Below, one piece after another: positions 37,600 through 48,957 of a stretch of DNA of 64,000 nucleotides (position 1 is its first letter; each line of letters opens with the position of its first letter). The notes under the pieces were generated by a model. It saw nothing but the letters and a program-made list of their open reading frames with translations. It was not told the origin of the DNA and searched no databases. Source of the stretch: Choanephora cucurbitarum. Lineage: Eukaryota; Mucoromycota; Mucoromycetes; Mucorales; Choanephoraceae. The stretch is taken from positions 1 through 64,000 of the forward strand of contig JAIWNI010000029.1 in the NCBI GenBank assembly GCA_025331435.1. The letters run 5' to 3'. Both the position numbers and the translations under genes were made by a program.

Positions 37600-40170
37600 C
37601 TATTGATTGACGTCTTCAGACATAACGCAAAGGAACCAGCCTTGTTGTATCATTGCTGTAGAAATCAACAATGCCCAGACAAGTTTCTGCGGTGCAAGTG
37701 GCCATGTAGGGTATAGGATATGGTATATAGACCGACTTTTGGGAGATAGAAGGGTATCATGAGTATCAAACTCTCTAACAGCACCAAAGAAAAGCTGCCT
37801 CTCCCTAGGACCAGCCATAGTTCTATAATTTAGGTTCTTGGGTATCCATCGAGGTGTTGAAGCATGAAATGCTTTCCAAACTTAACAGCAACGTCTCTTG
37901 ACGGATGTTGGCGGTTGGTATAAGTGATGCGTTCGCGAATGAATTTATTGAACTGCTCACTACGCTTGTGTATGGCAAGGGATCTAAAGCTGCTTGACAT
38001 CATCGACGATATGGTTGAGTAGGTGTACTTTGAGGGTATGTGAGTAGGGGGAACTTGTCAAAAGAGGGTATATTCATAAAATTTGAGAGATCAAAGCGGT
38101 ATACACTTTCCAAGGTTTCAGCGATTGTTTTTTCTAAAAGGGATATAGAGTCGCTGAAACGATGGTTGTGCTTTTCGTGGTATAAGAGTGAACAGAGTCC
38201 TTCCAACCTGGGTAAAGCAGTTCATGATGGGTATAAGGTTGGCGCCATCCGGGGTATTAAAGGTCTTGCGCATGACAACGGGTATAATCTGGGCAAGCAT
38301 TTTGAAATCTCTGCCAACAAAGGAGCCACAGTGCCTCATCTGAAGAGTGAAATTTCTTGGGAAAGAAATTCCATTCTTCTTGTAGTCCTACAGCCCCCTT
38401 TGAAGGCGTTCTTTCTGTTGGGTATTAAGAAGAGGTTCTTTTTGAAGGTGCTTGACCAGATATGACACAAGACTAAGGGGTAGGGTATGTAGAAGTTCTA
38501 TAGGGGTATCGAGAGCAGGATCAAAGGATTTCAGAGCTAAAAGAGCCTTTGATCCGCTGACATTCTTGAATCCAAGTTTCTTGAATGTGGTATCTTCTAA
38601 GTTGCGGAAGTGGGGGTATCCATCAGCAAAAGCTATAAAATCTGATTTTCTTCGGACGCAGGTATCTTGGTAGTGGTTTGGGTATGGACATTCGTGTTTA
38701 GGCTTTTGGAAATCTTCTATGGTTGGGGTATAGGTGGGGTTGCGCTTTAGAGTATTTGGGTTCGGACCCTTCTTTTGCAAGCATTTGCGACAGAAGTAGT
38801 TGGCCGAGTGACCCATCAAATTGCACAATTCGGCATGTCTTGGGTTATCTGCTGCAATAAAGCAAAGCGGAGACACTACCAAGACATCCTCCCCGTAGAA
38901 AGAGGAATATGCTACAAAACCTCTTTCCATATATACAAGATCTTCCACCAGGGAAGGTAGCCTATCTACAACAGAGAGCTTCTTTGTTCGACGTCAAGAT
39001 GAAGTGCATGTTCTCTCTCTTGTTCCATTGGGATATAGGCAAAGCAGCAGGGAACCATCTGTACACTGTCGAATTTGTTGTACTGCTTTGAGGTATTTCC
39101 AGATGTTTCGTCGGTATAGAGAATGTAGGGTATAATCTGGACTTTCATGTAATGTTGTTCACCATTGGGGACATCGGACCAGCCTACCATAGGAAACGCC
39201 ATCAATGGTTTTAGGGGTTATAAGGTCTTTGAATAAGCCTGGGGGTATAGGAAGGTAAGTGTTTTGGGAATATATACAGGTATTAGAAGTGTTGAGAAGG
39301 GGGGAATCTGAGTAAGGGGGAGTATGTACACATGTTGTAGGGGGATATCATGGGGGCAGTCTATAATTACAAATGGGTATTGGGGGGAGTTGGGTGGTAT
39401 ATAACTTCCTGGCACAAGCTGATAGCCATCATGACTTGAGAGGAAGTGTAGAAGCGGTATATGATGAAGTGGTTGCCTTGGTATAAAACATGATCACCCA
39501 CAAAAAAAAATCTTGTTTGCGAGAACCATTCTCACTGAACGTATGGGGACCTGGAATAGAGGATGATCTCGCCACTTCCCTGCCTGGTTTAAGAGCATGC
39601 CTTCATGGGGGGGGTATAATCGGGTAGTCTGGATAGTTGATTTGATTTAGAAGGATTGGCCACCAAATGCTTGATATATTCAGAAGGCTTATTCATATAG
39701 AATGTGGCCTTCTGGTCGGTATTAGCAATGGCGGCCTCATGCTCTGTGGTATTAAAGGTGGGTATATTGATTCTGACACTGTTGGCAAAATCAATGATCT
39801 TGTTGTCGGAAGGCAGAGTGAACTCGTTGTCATTTGTTAGATTGACCATCTGCCTTATGAAGCTCATGATTTTTTTGACATCATGCTCCGAGTACATGCT
39901 GTCAGAAGCGTTGAAAAAGGCATGGCAGAGGGAGTGTTGTGGGCTTTCAAAAGAATATGATGGATGTTGTAGGTTGAGTATAGTTTCTTCGGTTGACATG
40001 AGGTGTTCCTTGAGTGTCTGCGTAGGTTTTATTGCTAGCTTTATCACTGTTCCCATAGGGTTCTGATTTTCTAGTGTCTTGTTGAATTGTTGTGAAAAGC
40101 GCGTGGAATTTGAGGGCGTGTTGAGAAAAAAGAGAGAAAAAAAAATTGAATCTGAACAAGAAAATAAATA
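37600..40170 (-). pseudogene. Large DDE-type (KDZ/CACTA-like) transposase relic
   Basis: Reading on the minus strand, several broken frames fall in the order of a transposase-domain protein known to me from fungal genomes. An N-terminal helical part (40056-39589) comes first. Next is YILYTDETSGNTSKQYNKFD (about 39130). Then DNPRHAELCNLMGHSANYFC followed by RKC (about 38870) and a PYPNHYQDTCVRR segment. The C-terminal region covers about 38340-37600. Stops separate the pieces (for example at 39589, 38966 and 38388), and 38000-38340 needs further frame changes. The Cys-rich RKC segment is typical of a family-specific zinc-binding insertion. Terminal inverted repeats were not found. This is a different subfamily from the transposase piece at the left edge of the window. 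Confidence 0.65.
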
Positions 40171-40207
40171 AATAAAAAGTCATAGGAATGATGTTACTAA
40201 CAAACAT

Positions 40208-40893
40208 ATCATAACGAACATGTTAGCAACCATAGGAAAAATAAACTTATTGATAGACTGCTCACTGTTTGCCTCTGTAGTGACATGCCTACTGCTGCTC
40301 TTTTTTTAAGTCTATTTTACTGTGTAGGAAGGATCTTTAGGTTTATTTTCTCTTTATGGGTCATATAGATTAACTGCTTGCATATAGTACATGTAGTTCA
40401 CTTTAAAACCCAAAGCCTATTCAGTCAGATAAGATAACTCTTACTTAAATATTAGAGCATGTTAGAATTGGATTGTGTAGAGGTAACTAAAGAAGATAAT
40501 GTGCCCTTAAAAAAAAGAGGAGCTGACTATATTCCATTCAAATGATTTCTCTTAGGATAATAATTCATCGCCTATACTAAACACATAACCGATCTTCTGG
40601 TATAAAAAGGGAAAAAGACACCTTCAAAAAAAAACGTATGGCACTTGTCAAATGCATACATCAAATTCAGATCTTGAAGACTACTTGGCCAATTGTATAT
40701 ATATCGGCATTTCATCCTTGTCTAGACAAGCTAAAAACTTCTAGAAAACTCTAGTTTTATCATCACAAAAAAGCAAGGTGGTTGTCCAAAACCTCAAAAT
40801 AGACATATTATAGACACTAAAGGTATACATTCATGCTATCTACTTTTTTTTTTCTCTTGTTCTTTTTTTTATTCTAGTAACAACGAAATCAAT
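40208..40893. other. Intergenic DNA between transposase relic and MRPL6
   Basis: AT-rich, no gene recognised. It includes the 3' flank of MRPL6 with T-rich runs at 40843-40874. Confidence 0.5.
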
Positions 40894-41580
40894 CTACTTC
40901 TTCTTGCCTTCCTTCTTCTTAATTGTTTGATCATTAATGAAAATACCCTTTTGATTGTAAGGTTCGGGCATTCTCCAACGTTGCACTTTAGCAGCAAATT
41001 CAGTAACATGTTGTAAATTGATGCCCTGTAAAATAATACGGTTAGGTGCAGGGATTGTACAGCTGACACCTTCTGGTAATTCCATCTGAATAGGGTGAGA
41101 GTAACCCAACTTGAGAGACAACACTCTGTTGTTGTTTTCCAAGGCACCTCTGTAACCAACACCCACTAAACGCAAATGCACTTTATAACCATCTGATACA
41201 CCAACAATAGCATTGTTGATCAAAGCACGAGTAGTACCCCACATGGCACGTTGTTTCTTGACTTGATCGTCTTCAATGGATACTTGGAGTATGTTTTCAG
41301 CACTCAAGTCACCTTCGACAGCAGGTGTAATACCGATTTTGACAAAGGGTTTGATAGGAAGCTTTAATTCTCCAAGAGGACCTGATACAGTAAGCATGGT
41401 GTTATCAAGTTCAGAAGGAATACGAGGTTCGGTGATAGGTGTCAAATCATGTTGTATCTTAATATCTCGAGAAAATGCAATAGGCTGACGTCCAATGTGT
41501 GATAAGACAGGTGTTGCTTGGTGGAAACGTCTGACTGTTATTAATCTACTGAAAGTCTGAAGCGATCTGGCTGTGTTCAT
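40894..41580 (-). CDS. MRPL6: Mitochondrial large-subunit ribosomal protein uL6m
   Basis: Intronless, 228 aa. It begins with an arginine-rich presequence (MNTARSLQTFSRLITVRRFH), followed by the duplicated uL6 fold: LTVSGPLGELKLPI in the first half and GYKVHLRLVGVGYRGALENN, LKLGYSHPIQMELPEGV and RIILQGINLQHVTEFAAKVQ in the second. The C-terminus has the conserved RMPEPYNQKGIFI and a Lys-rich end. It contributes to the factor-binding region of the mitochondrial large subunit. Its start is at 41580; the 5' flank runs into the Fanzor relic region. Confidence 0.96.
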   Translation of the reverse strand: MNTARSLQTFSRLITVRRFHQATPVLSHIGRQPIAFSRDIKIQHDLTPITEPRIPSELDNTMLTVSGPLGELKLPIKPFVKIGITPAVEGDLSAENILQVSIEDDQVKKQRAMWGTTRALINNAIVGVSDGYKVHLRLVGVGYRGALENNNRVLSLKLGYSHPIQMELPEGVSCTIPAPNRIILQGINLQHVTEFAAKVQRWRMPEPYNQKGIFINDQTIKKKEGKKK

Positions 41581-41899
41581 TATAGTAAAGATGTCAAAGT
41601 CAAGCTATAGAAAAAAAAAGTAAGGGGGTCCATTGCTTGATAGAAATTATACCAGAAAAAAAAAAAGTCGATCCTGTTCACTTTGGATGACAGTCACTCC
41701 CGGACTGAAAGAGGATAGATAGGTTGGGTTGTCCCGGAGTCTTAATAAAGGCTCCCAAGCTACTTTGGTGGAAAATGCACGTTAGAACTGTTTGAGTTAA
41801 AGAGTATTGTAAAGAGATACTACTACTCGCTTCAAAGCATGCCTTGGTGCTATTTATTGCAATGGTTTCAGTCTTATTTTGTTTTGAGAAAGAAAGGCA

Positions 41900-43300
41900 T
41901 AAAACACCTCAAAAACGGTTATGAATCATAACAGTGGTTAAGCTAAAGTTAAATTTGTTTTGACTTGCGATGGTGATATCAAACGCAACAGCTGTTATGC
42001 CAATCGTAAAAATCTTTTTGGCAGCAATAACTGCTTTTGTTGGTTCACAATAGATGGACCTCAAATGCAAAGGAGCATAGTATCTTTTAAGCTGCCATTG
42101 GTGTAGATACAAGCAATTTTGCAAGATTACTCCATTCTCTTGTTCCAACAGATGATAATACCTGCACTTGTTTTCTTACATCTCTATACAGCACAACGTT
42201 CACTAATCTATCAATCAGTTGAAAAGTATGAAAGCTACAAAGATCCTTCTGATACTACTGAAAATGATCGAGTTGTTGGCATTGATCCTGGTCAGCATAA
42301 ACATGGATGGTTATGAAGTCTCTAGTCAACGTATATCTACATATTGAAAGGTATTCTCACTGCTGTAGGTGGTGTAGACTGTAATGTACAGCTACTGACC
42401 AACAAGCAAACGATCAAGCAGCATACTTTTGATGTTAGTAATGCTTCCCTCAAACTTCCTTCTGGGCTGTCGTGGATACAGCAAAAAAAGGTTGAAAAGT
42501 TGAGCCTAATCAAGTATGCAAATTTCTTATGACTGATTGTAAAGTTGCAAAGTATGCACGAACAAAGATGTTATGCAGCTTCTAAAATCTTTAGCCTTTG
42601 AATGTACAAAGTAAGCTTTGCTTCATGCTGTATATTTGACAACTAATGCCCTAGGTAAAATGATAGAATATACGACTTTATGATATCTTACTACCATCGT
42701 GAAAATGGGGGGTTATTCCTTTTTCAATCACAGGATGGCTCAGGATTACGTTATCCTTGTTGCTCTTGATAGAACAAAGGTTAGAAAAGACTTCAAACTG
42801 GCTCTTTTTTTGTCTGAAAGTTCGAGAAGGAGAAAAGGAAGGAAAGCCAGGGCATGGCTTCAAGACCAACTGAGACCTACATATGATGTCAGAAGAACTA
42901 TTGTTGCGTATGGCGATGCAAGTACTCATAGTGCTTATCGAGACAATGCATCAATTCCTGTCCAGCAAATCTATATCATAAGCAACCGCACTACTTGCTT
43001 GCTAAAGTGATGTCCTCAGTGTCATGCTCAAACTTCTTTTTAGCTTATCATTCAATATAGTTCTGGAATAGAGATGTGAATGCTGCTGCTAATATCAGAA
43101 GCATCCTAGTAAGATACATCCTTTCGGGACATGTTCTCGAATCAAGGCAAGCTGCATCAACAAGAGATCAACAAGACCAAAGGTTGCAAAAAGAGTCCAT
43201 CATACGATTTGTTTCGTCTGGTGAAGGTAAAGTTCTTAGATACAAAAAGAACAAAGTAACACCCAAAATTAGAACGCTCAAAGAATTCGACAGCAACTGA
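41900..43300 (+). pseudogene. Decayed Fanzor (eukaryotic TnpB-like) RuvC nuclease gene
   Basis: Three RuvC-type landmarks occur in order on the plus strand. RuvC-I-like DRVVGIDPGQHKHG has its Asp codon at 42284-42286. A basic region and RTIVAYGDAS with DNASIPVQQ (about 42890-42970) match the segment preceding RuvC-II. RuvC-III is WNRDVNAAANIRSIL with its Asp at 43073-43075. A zinc-finger half CPQCHAQ lies between the last two, but its partner Cys pair and the RuvC-II Glu seem to be lost. Stops and frameshifts occur at about 42314, 42530, 43007 and 43050. AATAAA follows the stop. Fanzors are RNA-guided DNA nucleases related to TnpB, often carried by transposons. This copy cannot encode an intact enzyme. 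Upstream limits are vague, and no terminal repeats or guide (omega) RNA could be recognised. Confidence 0.72.
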
Positions 43301-45172
43301 AAGAACGAACCTAAGTTTCTAATAAACATGTTTCTATTTTTTACTCGTCTTTATGTTCGCTCTGGCAACCTTTGAATGCATTACTCAGTATTGCAACAAC
43401 ACCTTCAATGTGGTCTACACTAAACTCAATTTGGCTGAAAATATTTATAGCTTAGTAACATTATTTTGAAAGCAAACAACAACTCTATAAGTAAAGTTGT
43501 CAAAGATTGATATCAGGACCTTTTTGTTCATTCATGAAGAGGCAACAATTGTTGTGAGAAAGAAGATTTGGACCAAAAAAAAAACTATCCTGTGTTACAA
43601 GAAAGCTGAAACGCAATCATGAGCATTAGGACAGCATTGCATACACATACTACATTCACGATAACAGTATCCTCAAGCTAAAAGAGATATGCGCAATATA
43701 ACACACGACTAACTGTTTATCAGGACAAAAGATAATAGTCAGTAATAGCAAGCTCAATTCATGGAGACAAAAGTTAAAATGCAAATTAAAAGCAAATATT
43801 GAAAGGTGGTTTGGCATGGAAATATATGTGATTGAACTGAGTATTGTATTTAGCATGTTATGAGCAACATCCTAGATTCAACCTTTATTTCTTGACGTTT
43901 TCTTTGTATAATAACGAAAATACTAAAGGCAGCATTATACGCAGAAAGATAAAGGAAAAAAGAAGATGGGCAAACTTAAAGATGATACGATTTGGACTTT
44001 AAACAAAAGTCTGTCAAAGAGGATGACGTTGATGATATAATCAGTTCCAAGCCTTTCAAATCAGCAGAAGTGTATATTTATGCAAAAAGGAATGTTCGCA
44101 ATCCATTATATCGACAAACAGGCAAATGATATCTGCATACAAAAAAAAACCCGACATTCGCTTTCCTTTCTGTCTTGGATTAGTGAAACCATGCAATCTT
44201 TTTCAATTGAATATATTACTTTGTGTTTAGTCAAGTACTTAAAAAGATAGTAAAGCATGTGTTTTTCTGTCAGATAAGTTTTATGCAAAAAAAATTGTAC
44301 TACACATGATGACAATTGACAGGTACCTGTTACTGGTTGCTTATAATTGTGCTAGCAAAGGTTGTTTGAGAAGCAAGCACTTTCGGTAAGCTTATAGCCA
44401 TAATTAATCACACCTAAATCCAGGCAATTAGATAAATTAAACTTATTGTGATCGTGACCAAACCAGAAAGGGAATCAAAAGCATAGGTTGCTTAGTTTAT
44501 TTTCAAAAAAGAAGTGCATTTTACTGCTAACTGATTATTAGAAGCCACTCGCTAGTCACCAAAGTCTATTCAGTACTTTGCTGATAAACTTATCCTTGTT
44601 TTCTTGTTATTTTCTTCTAATTCGATCAGGTATGTTCTCACTACATTAGAAGAAAAAGTGGCTGATGGATCCGTTCTATATTGCCGTAAAGTAAGCCATT
44701 TTGGCTTATGATTGGTTGAATCAGCCGACGTCATTATCTCAGCTATTGGTACAAGTTTTTTTAATGCAGCATAACAAATTTTTTCTCTTTTCTTCTCTTT
44801 TCTTTTCTTTCTTTCAGTGTATCCTTCTATTTATATAAATATAATATATAGTTATACATTAGACTCATAAGAAAGGTATCTCTTAATAACTAAACTTAAA
44901 TATTATTTTTGACTGACCAATGGTTGCTTCTTGATGTATATAGCAGAATATAGTTTTCTTCTATTGAAAAGAAGCTCTCTCTCTCTCTCTGTGTGTGTAT
45001 ATCAATAAGCTTATTTCTCTCCCTTCTACATACCATTGTTTTACAGTAAACAGCATTTAGAGAGGTCTGTTTGAGCATGTTTCAATACTGTTGATCTATT
45101 TCTTTTGCTAACCGGCAGTACAATTAGACTTTTTTTTTTTATTTGCTTTTTATCTCTTTTCTCTTCAACAAT
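43301..45172. other. Intergenic DNA upstream of the ankyrin gene
   Basis: 1.9 kb of AT-rich DNA. An AATAAA lies at 43320 (3' flank of the Fanzor relic). A short CT/GT microsatellite stretch is at 44970-45000. No convincing gene was seen. Confidence 0.5.
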
Positions 45173-47663
45173 ATGACAAATGATAAAACAAGCCATCAGA
45201 GAATGAACAAACCAAAAGGAAGAAGTGCATGTCAGGATCCCAATAAGACAGACAAGGCAGGAAGAACAAAGATCTTTTCTTATACAAGCTCTGGAAATTT
45301 GGATAAAGTAAAAGAATTAGTCGAACGTGGTGCAGATGTGAATCACAGAGACAATGCTGGCTGGGCTCCACTTCATGAAGCAGCTCTAAAGGGACAGTAT
45401 GAAATTGCAAGATACCTTATTCAGTCTGGAGCTAATACCAACGTACGTGGATTTGAAGACGACACTCCTTTACACGATGCATGTTCTTACGGCTATCCTG
45501 ATTGTGTTCAACTACTCATTGATTCTGGTGCTGATGTATACGCCTTAAATGCTGATAAAAAACGACCCGTTGATTTATGCGAAGATGACGACTGCATCCG
45601 AATTGTTAAAAACAGAATGAAGCAAGTGGACGATTTAGCTGAAAGAGATCAACAAGGACGAACAGCACTTCATCGTGTCTGCGAAAAAGGCACGATAGAG
45701 CAAATTCAACAGCTTCTAAAAAATGGCCTTGATTCAAACGCAACAGATATCCACTCTTGGACACCTTTACATATTGCTGCAGAACATGGCCGACTAGAGG
45801 CCATCCAAGCACTCACCCAAGCTGGAGCTGACATCAACAGCACAAATGACCAAGGACAGACTGCTCTACATATTGCTTGTCAGCAAGGTCACGATGCTGT
45901 TGCCAGTTATCTTGTTGACACTGGTGTTGATATCCATGCTACTGACAACGATCAACAAACAGCCTATCAAGTGGCCAAGTCTGTGACCATTAGACAGATT
46001 ATTACTGCGCGAATAGACCAAGAGCGCAAATTGAGAGCAACAACAGAAGCTATTGATGAAGTCACTTTTGTTTCCAACACGAAGCAGAAGCGCAAAGCTG
46101 AAGATAACCAACTCTCGCGCGAGGAACGAAAGATTCAAGCCATCATGCGAGCTTTCGAGAAAGCCGAAAAAAAGCAGCAAGCTGCTAAAACAAAGAAGAC
46201 AAACAACGACAACTTAGTACATAACAAGCCTGTAAATAATGATAAAAAAAGAAAACAAACGCGACAAGAGTCAAGAGAATGTTCTGTAGATAGTCAAAGC
46301 GATCAACATAGCCATATTCATCATCAACCTAATCATGCATCCAAAAAATCAAATCTTGTAGATTTCAGTAAACTGGACCCTCATAAGAAAGACACAAGCG
46401 GCCGAACTCACCTTCATCGCTGGTCAATCCGAGGCGACGTTCAGGCTGTTAAAGCCTTATTAGATATCGGCGCAAACCCATGCGAAAAAGACAACGCAGG
46501 TTATACGCCTCTTCATGAAGCTGCTCTCCGCGGCAAGACAAATGTTGTTCAACTACTTTTAGAGAACCATGCAGATGTAAACAGCAAAGGTGCAGATATG
46601 GACACGCCTCTCCATGATGCAACTGAGAATGGATTCCCTGAAGTAGTTCAGCTTCTTCTGGAATATGGAGCCGATGTGAATGTCAAGAACTCCAAAGGAC
46701 ATACACCGCTTGATATTGCAATACAAGAAGAAAATGATGAAATCGAAACGCTACTAAGAGACCACAAAAGTAAGATCATTGCTTTCTTTCTTGATTGATT
46801 TTATTCACATCTTTATTTAGATATAAAACCTAAAAAGCGAAAGCTCAATCTGAATCACGACAAGTTTCAAGAATACACACAACTATCGCAAACTACATCA
46901 CCTACACAACCACAATCACCTACTTCACCCATAGGCACATTTGATATGAGCGCGAAAGCACATGCTAGACAGCTTTCAGGGCAACATTTACCAAAGAAGA
47001 GCTTGAAACCACATCTAGCGAAAGCAGAAGCAGTACCACCTGATGGACCACATACACCTATACCGACACCACCACCAGAAAGATGGCACAAAGCCATCAA
47101 GAAAGAAGAGGAAGATTTTCACAGCAAGAATGAAGACCTATACCCATCACTTCATTGTGCATCTCGATATCTTCCACTCTATACCATTCAGCTCGTGAAT
47201 GACCTCAATAGTCATTTTTTTTGTTGTGGATCTTCAGATCAGTTTGTTGCTAGGAATCACAACGCACCAGTTGATGAATCAGTATCCCCATTTGCATCGA
47301 CGTCAAGTCTTGAGCAAGGAAAAAGAGAGACTCTGGTCACCTTTATCTTCGATGATCTGTGCAAGCCACGAATACCTTAAACATGACTTTGATTCCATGT
47401 CTGCTTTTCGCGAGAGTGAGAAGCAACGATTTTTAGAGTCTGATATCTTTTTCGTGCGTCTTGACCAAATCGTGTCCATGATCAAGGATGACTACAGCCA
47501 TCTAAGTGAAAGCCTGATCACTATCAATCTGGATATTGGGTATACTGCTGAATATAGCGTTCCTCAAAGGAAGCGAAACATGAAGCTACCACCCAAATTT
47601 GCCATGAAAATGAAAAAATGTGGCATGCTTAAATTTGATCAACAGCAACAAAATTTGATGTAA
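45173..47663 (+). CDS. HOS4-like ankyrin-repeat protein (Set3C type), apparent frameshift
   Basis: Two exons (45173-46769 and 46821-47663). Ankyrin repeats come in three groups: two or three near the N-terminus (GWAPLHEAALKGQYEIARYL, DDTPLHDACSYGYPDCVQLL), two or three in the middle (WTPLHIAAEHGRLEAIQAL), then a charged coiled linker, then three more (YTPLHEAALRGKTNVVQLLL). The C-terminal part has PLYTIQL, FFVVDLQISLLLG, RRQVLSKEKERLWSPLSSM and YFVRL-like DIFFVRLDQI. This resembles the C-terminal domain of yeast Hos4, a subunit of the Set3 histone deacetylase complex. A run of eight T at 47215-47222 puts FFVVDLQ out of frame; with one T fewer the whole reads as 812 codons. Either an assembly error or a truncating mutation. 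The choice of Hos4 orthology is an inference. Confidence 0.8.
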
Positions 47664-47701
47664 TAAAGAAAAAGAAAAGCAGAAATGATGTTTTAATTAA
47701 A

Positions 47702-48957
47702 TTAGAACTTGAATACATTTTCTTGGGAGTAACCCATTTCCTTCAAGATACCAGAGAGTTGACCTTGTTCCTTTCCGTCCTTGTCACCAGCAAGGGAACG
47801 GACCATAGGAGGAGGACCACAGACCATGATGATGGAATCGTCTTCCTTGGGTCCAGGCAAATATTTCTCAACGACTTCCTTGGTGACATAACCAGAAAGA
47901 CCTTCCCACTTCTCGGGAACTTTGTCGAGAGCATAAATGACCTTGAAACGATCAGGGTGTTGCTTAGCAATCTTATCCAACTCTTCTCTACACAAGATGT
48001 CATTTTCGGTACGGTTGGCAAAGATCAAAGTGACCTTAGTCTTCTTATCAGTAGACTTTTCATCGAAAACTCTACGAACAACCTGAAGCATGGGTGTGAT
48101 ACCAGAACCACCGGCAACCATACCGACATTGCTCTTTTGCTTAGTTTCCCAATCATACTTGACAATAGGACCCTTGAATTGAAGGGAATCTCCGGGCTTC
48201 ATGTCGTGAATAACAGGTGTCAATTTACCAGTTTCGTACTTCTTGATAATGAAATCAACATGTCCTTCGGCCTATAATAATAGTTTTTACGAATGAATTT
48301 CTTTCTGTTCCATAAACATTTGCTATAATTCACGTACATGTTGATCAGAAACAGGAGTATAGGGACGGATGATAGGCTTCTTTCCTTCTTCTTGATGCTT
48401 GATCATAACACAAGAAGCTACAGGAAGACCAGCACTAGTACCTTCAGGGATAGCAAAACGGAAGAGCTTGGTGTCGTGACTGACAGTTTCAACTTCAAGC
48501 AACTACACGTAATTGTGATACCGTGGCAATAATAATTTTTTTTTAATATTTTGCTTATCTTATCTGATTGTGTCTATCTTACCTTAAGAGAAATGAAGCC
48601 ATCAGGGTTGAAAGCAGTAGGCTTTTCCTTAGCATCTACAACAGGAATAACCTTAGTTTGACTAGAGTTATAGGCCAAACCACCCACAACACCAGCGCCC
48701 AATAAAGTGGCGAAAAGAAGCTTACTACCACCCTTCTTGCTTTGAGCTTGACTAGCGTAATGACGAATGCCTCCGAGAGTTTGTTTCTACAAAGTACGCG
48801 CATAATTAGTCCAATGTAACTTCTTTATGTCAATTATCTTTTCACAAAAAAAAGGGGGTAGAATAAACTATGTATATCTTACCTGAGCAGTCATACGAGC
48901 AGGGTTTTGGACAGCGGCGCGAAGGGCGCTAGTCATAGCAGGAGAGGTAAAACGCAT
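47702..48957 (-). CDS. MCR1: Mitochondrial NADH-cytochrome b5 reductase
   Basis: FAD flavoprotein passing electrons from NADH to cytochrome b5 and sterol or fatty-acid oxidases. Four exons: 48957-48883, 48786-48583, 48502-48338 and 48271-47702; they join exactly to 337 aa. The presequence is MRFTSPAMTSALRAAVQNPA, followed by a membrane segment SKLLFATLLGAGVVGGLAY, a layout typical of MCR1 (outer membrane/intermembrane space). The FAD site shows RPYTPVSDQ and the NAD site GMVAGGSGITPMLQV and CGPPPMV; the protein ends in KF. It converges with the ankyrin gene, 38 bp between stops. All intron boundaries are GT-AG. Confidence 0.94.

Noticed and set aside
47723..48277. 184-codon plus-strand frame
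   Set aside because: Antisense shadow of the MCR1 last exon.
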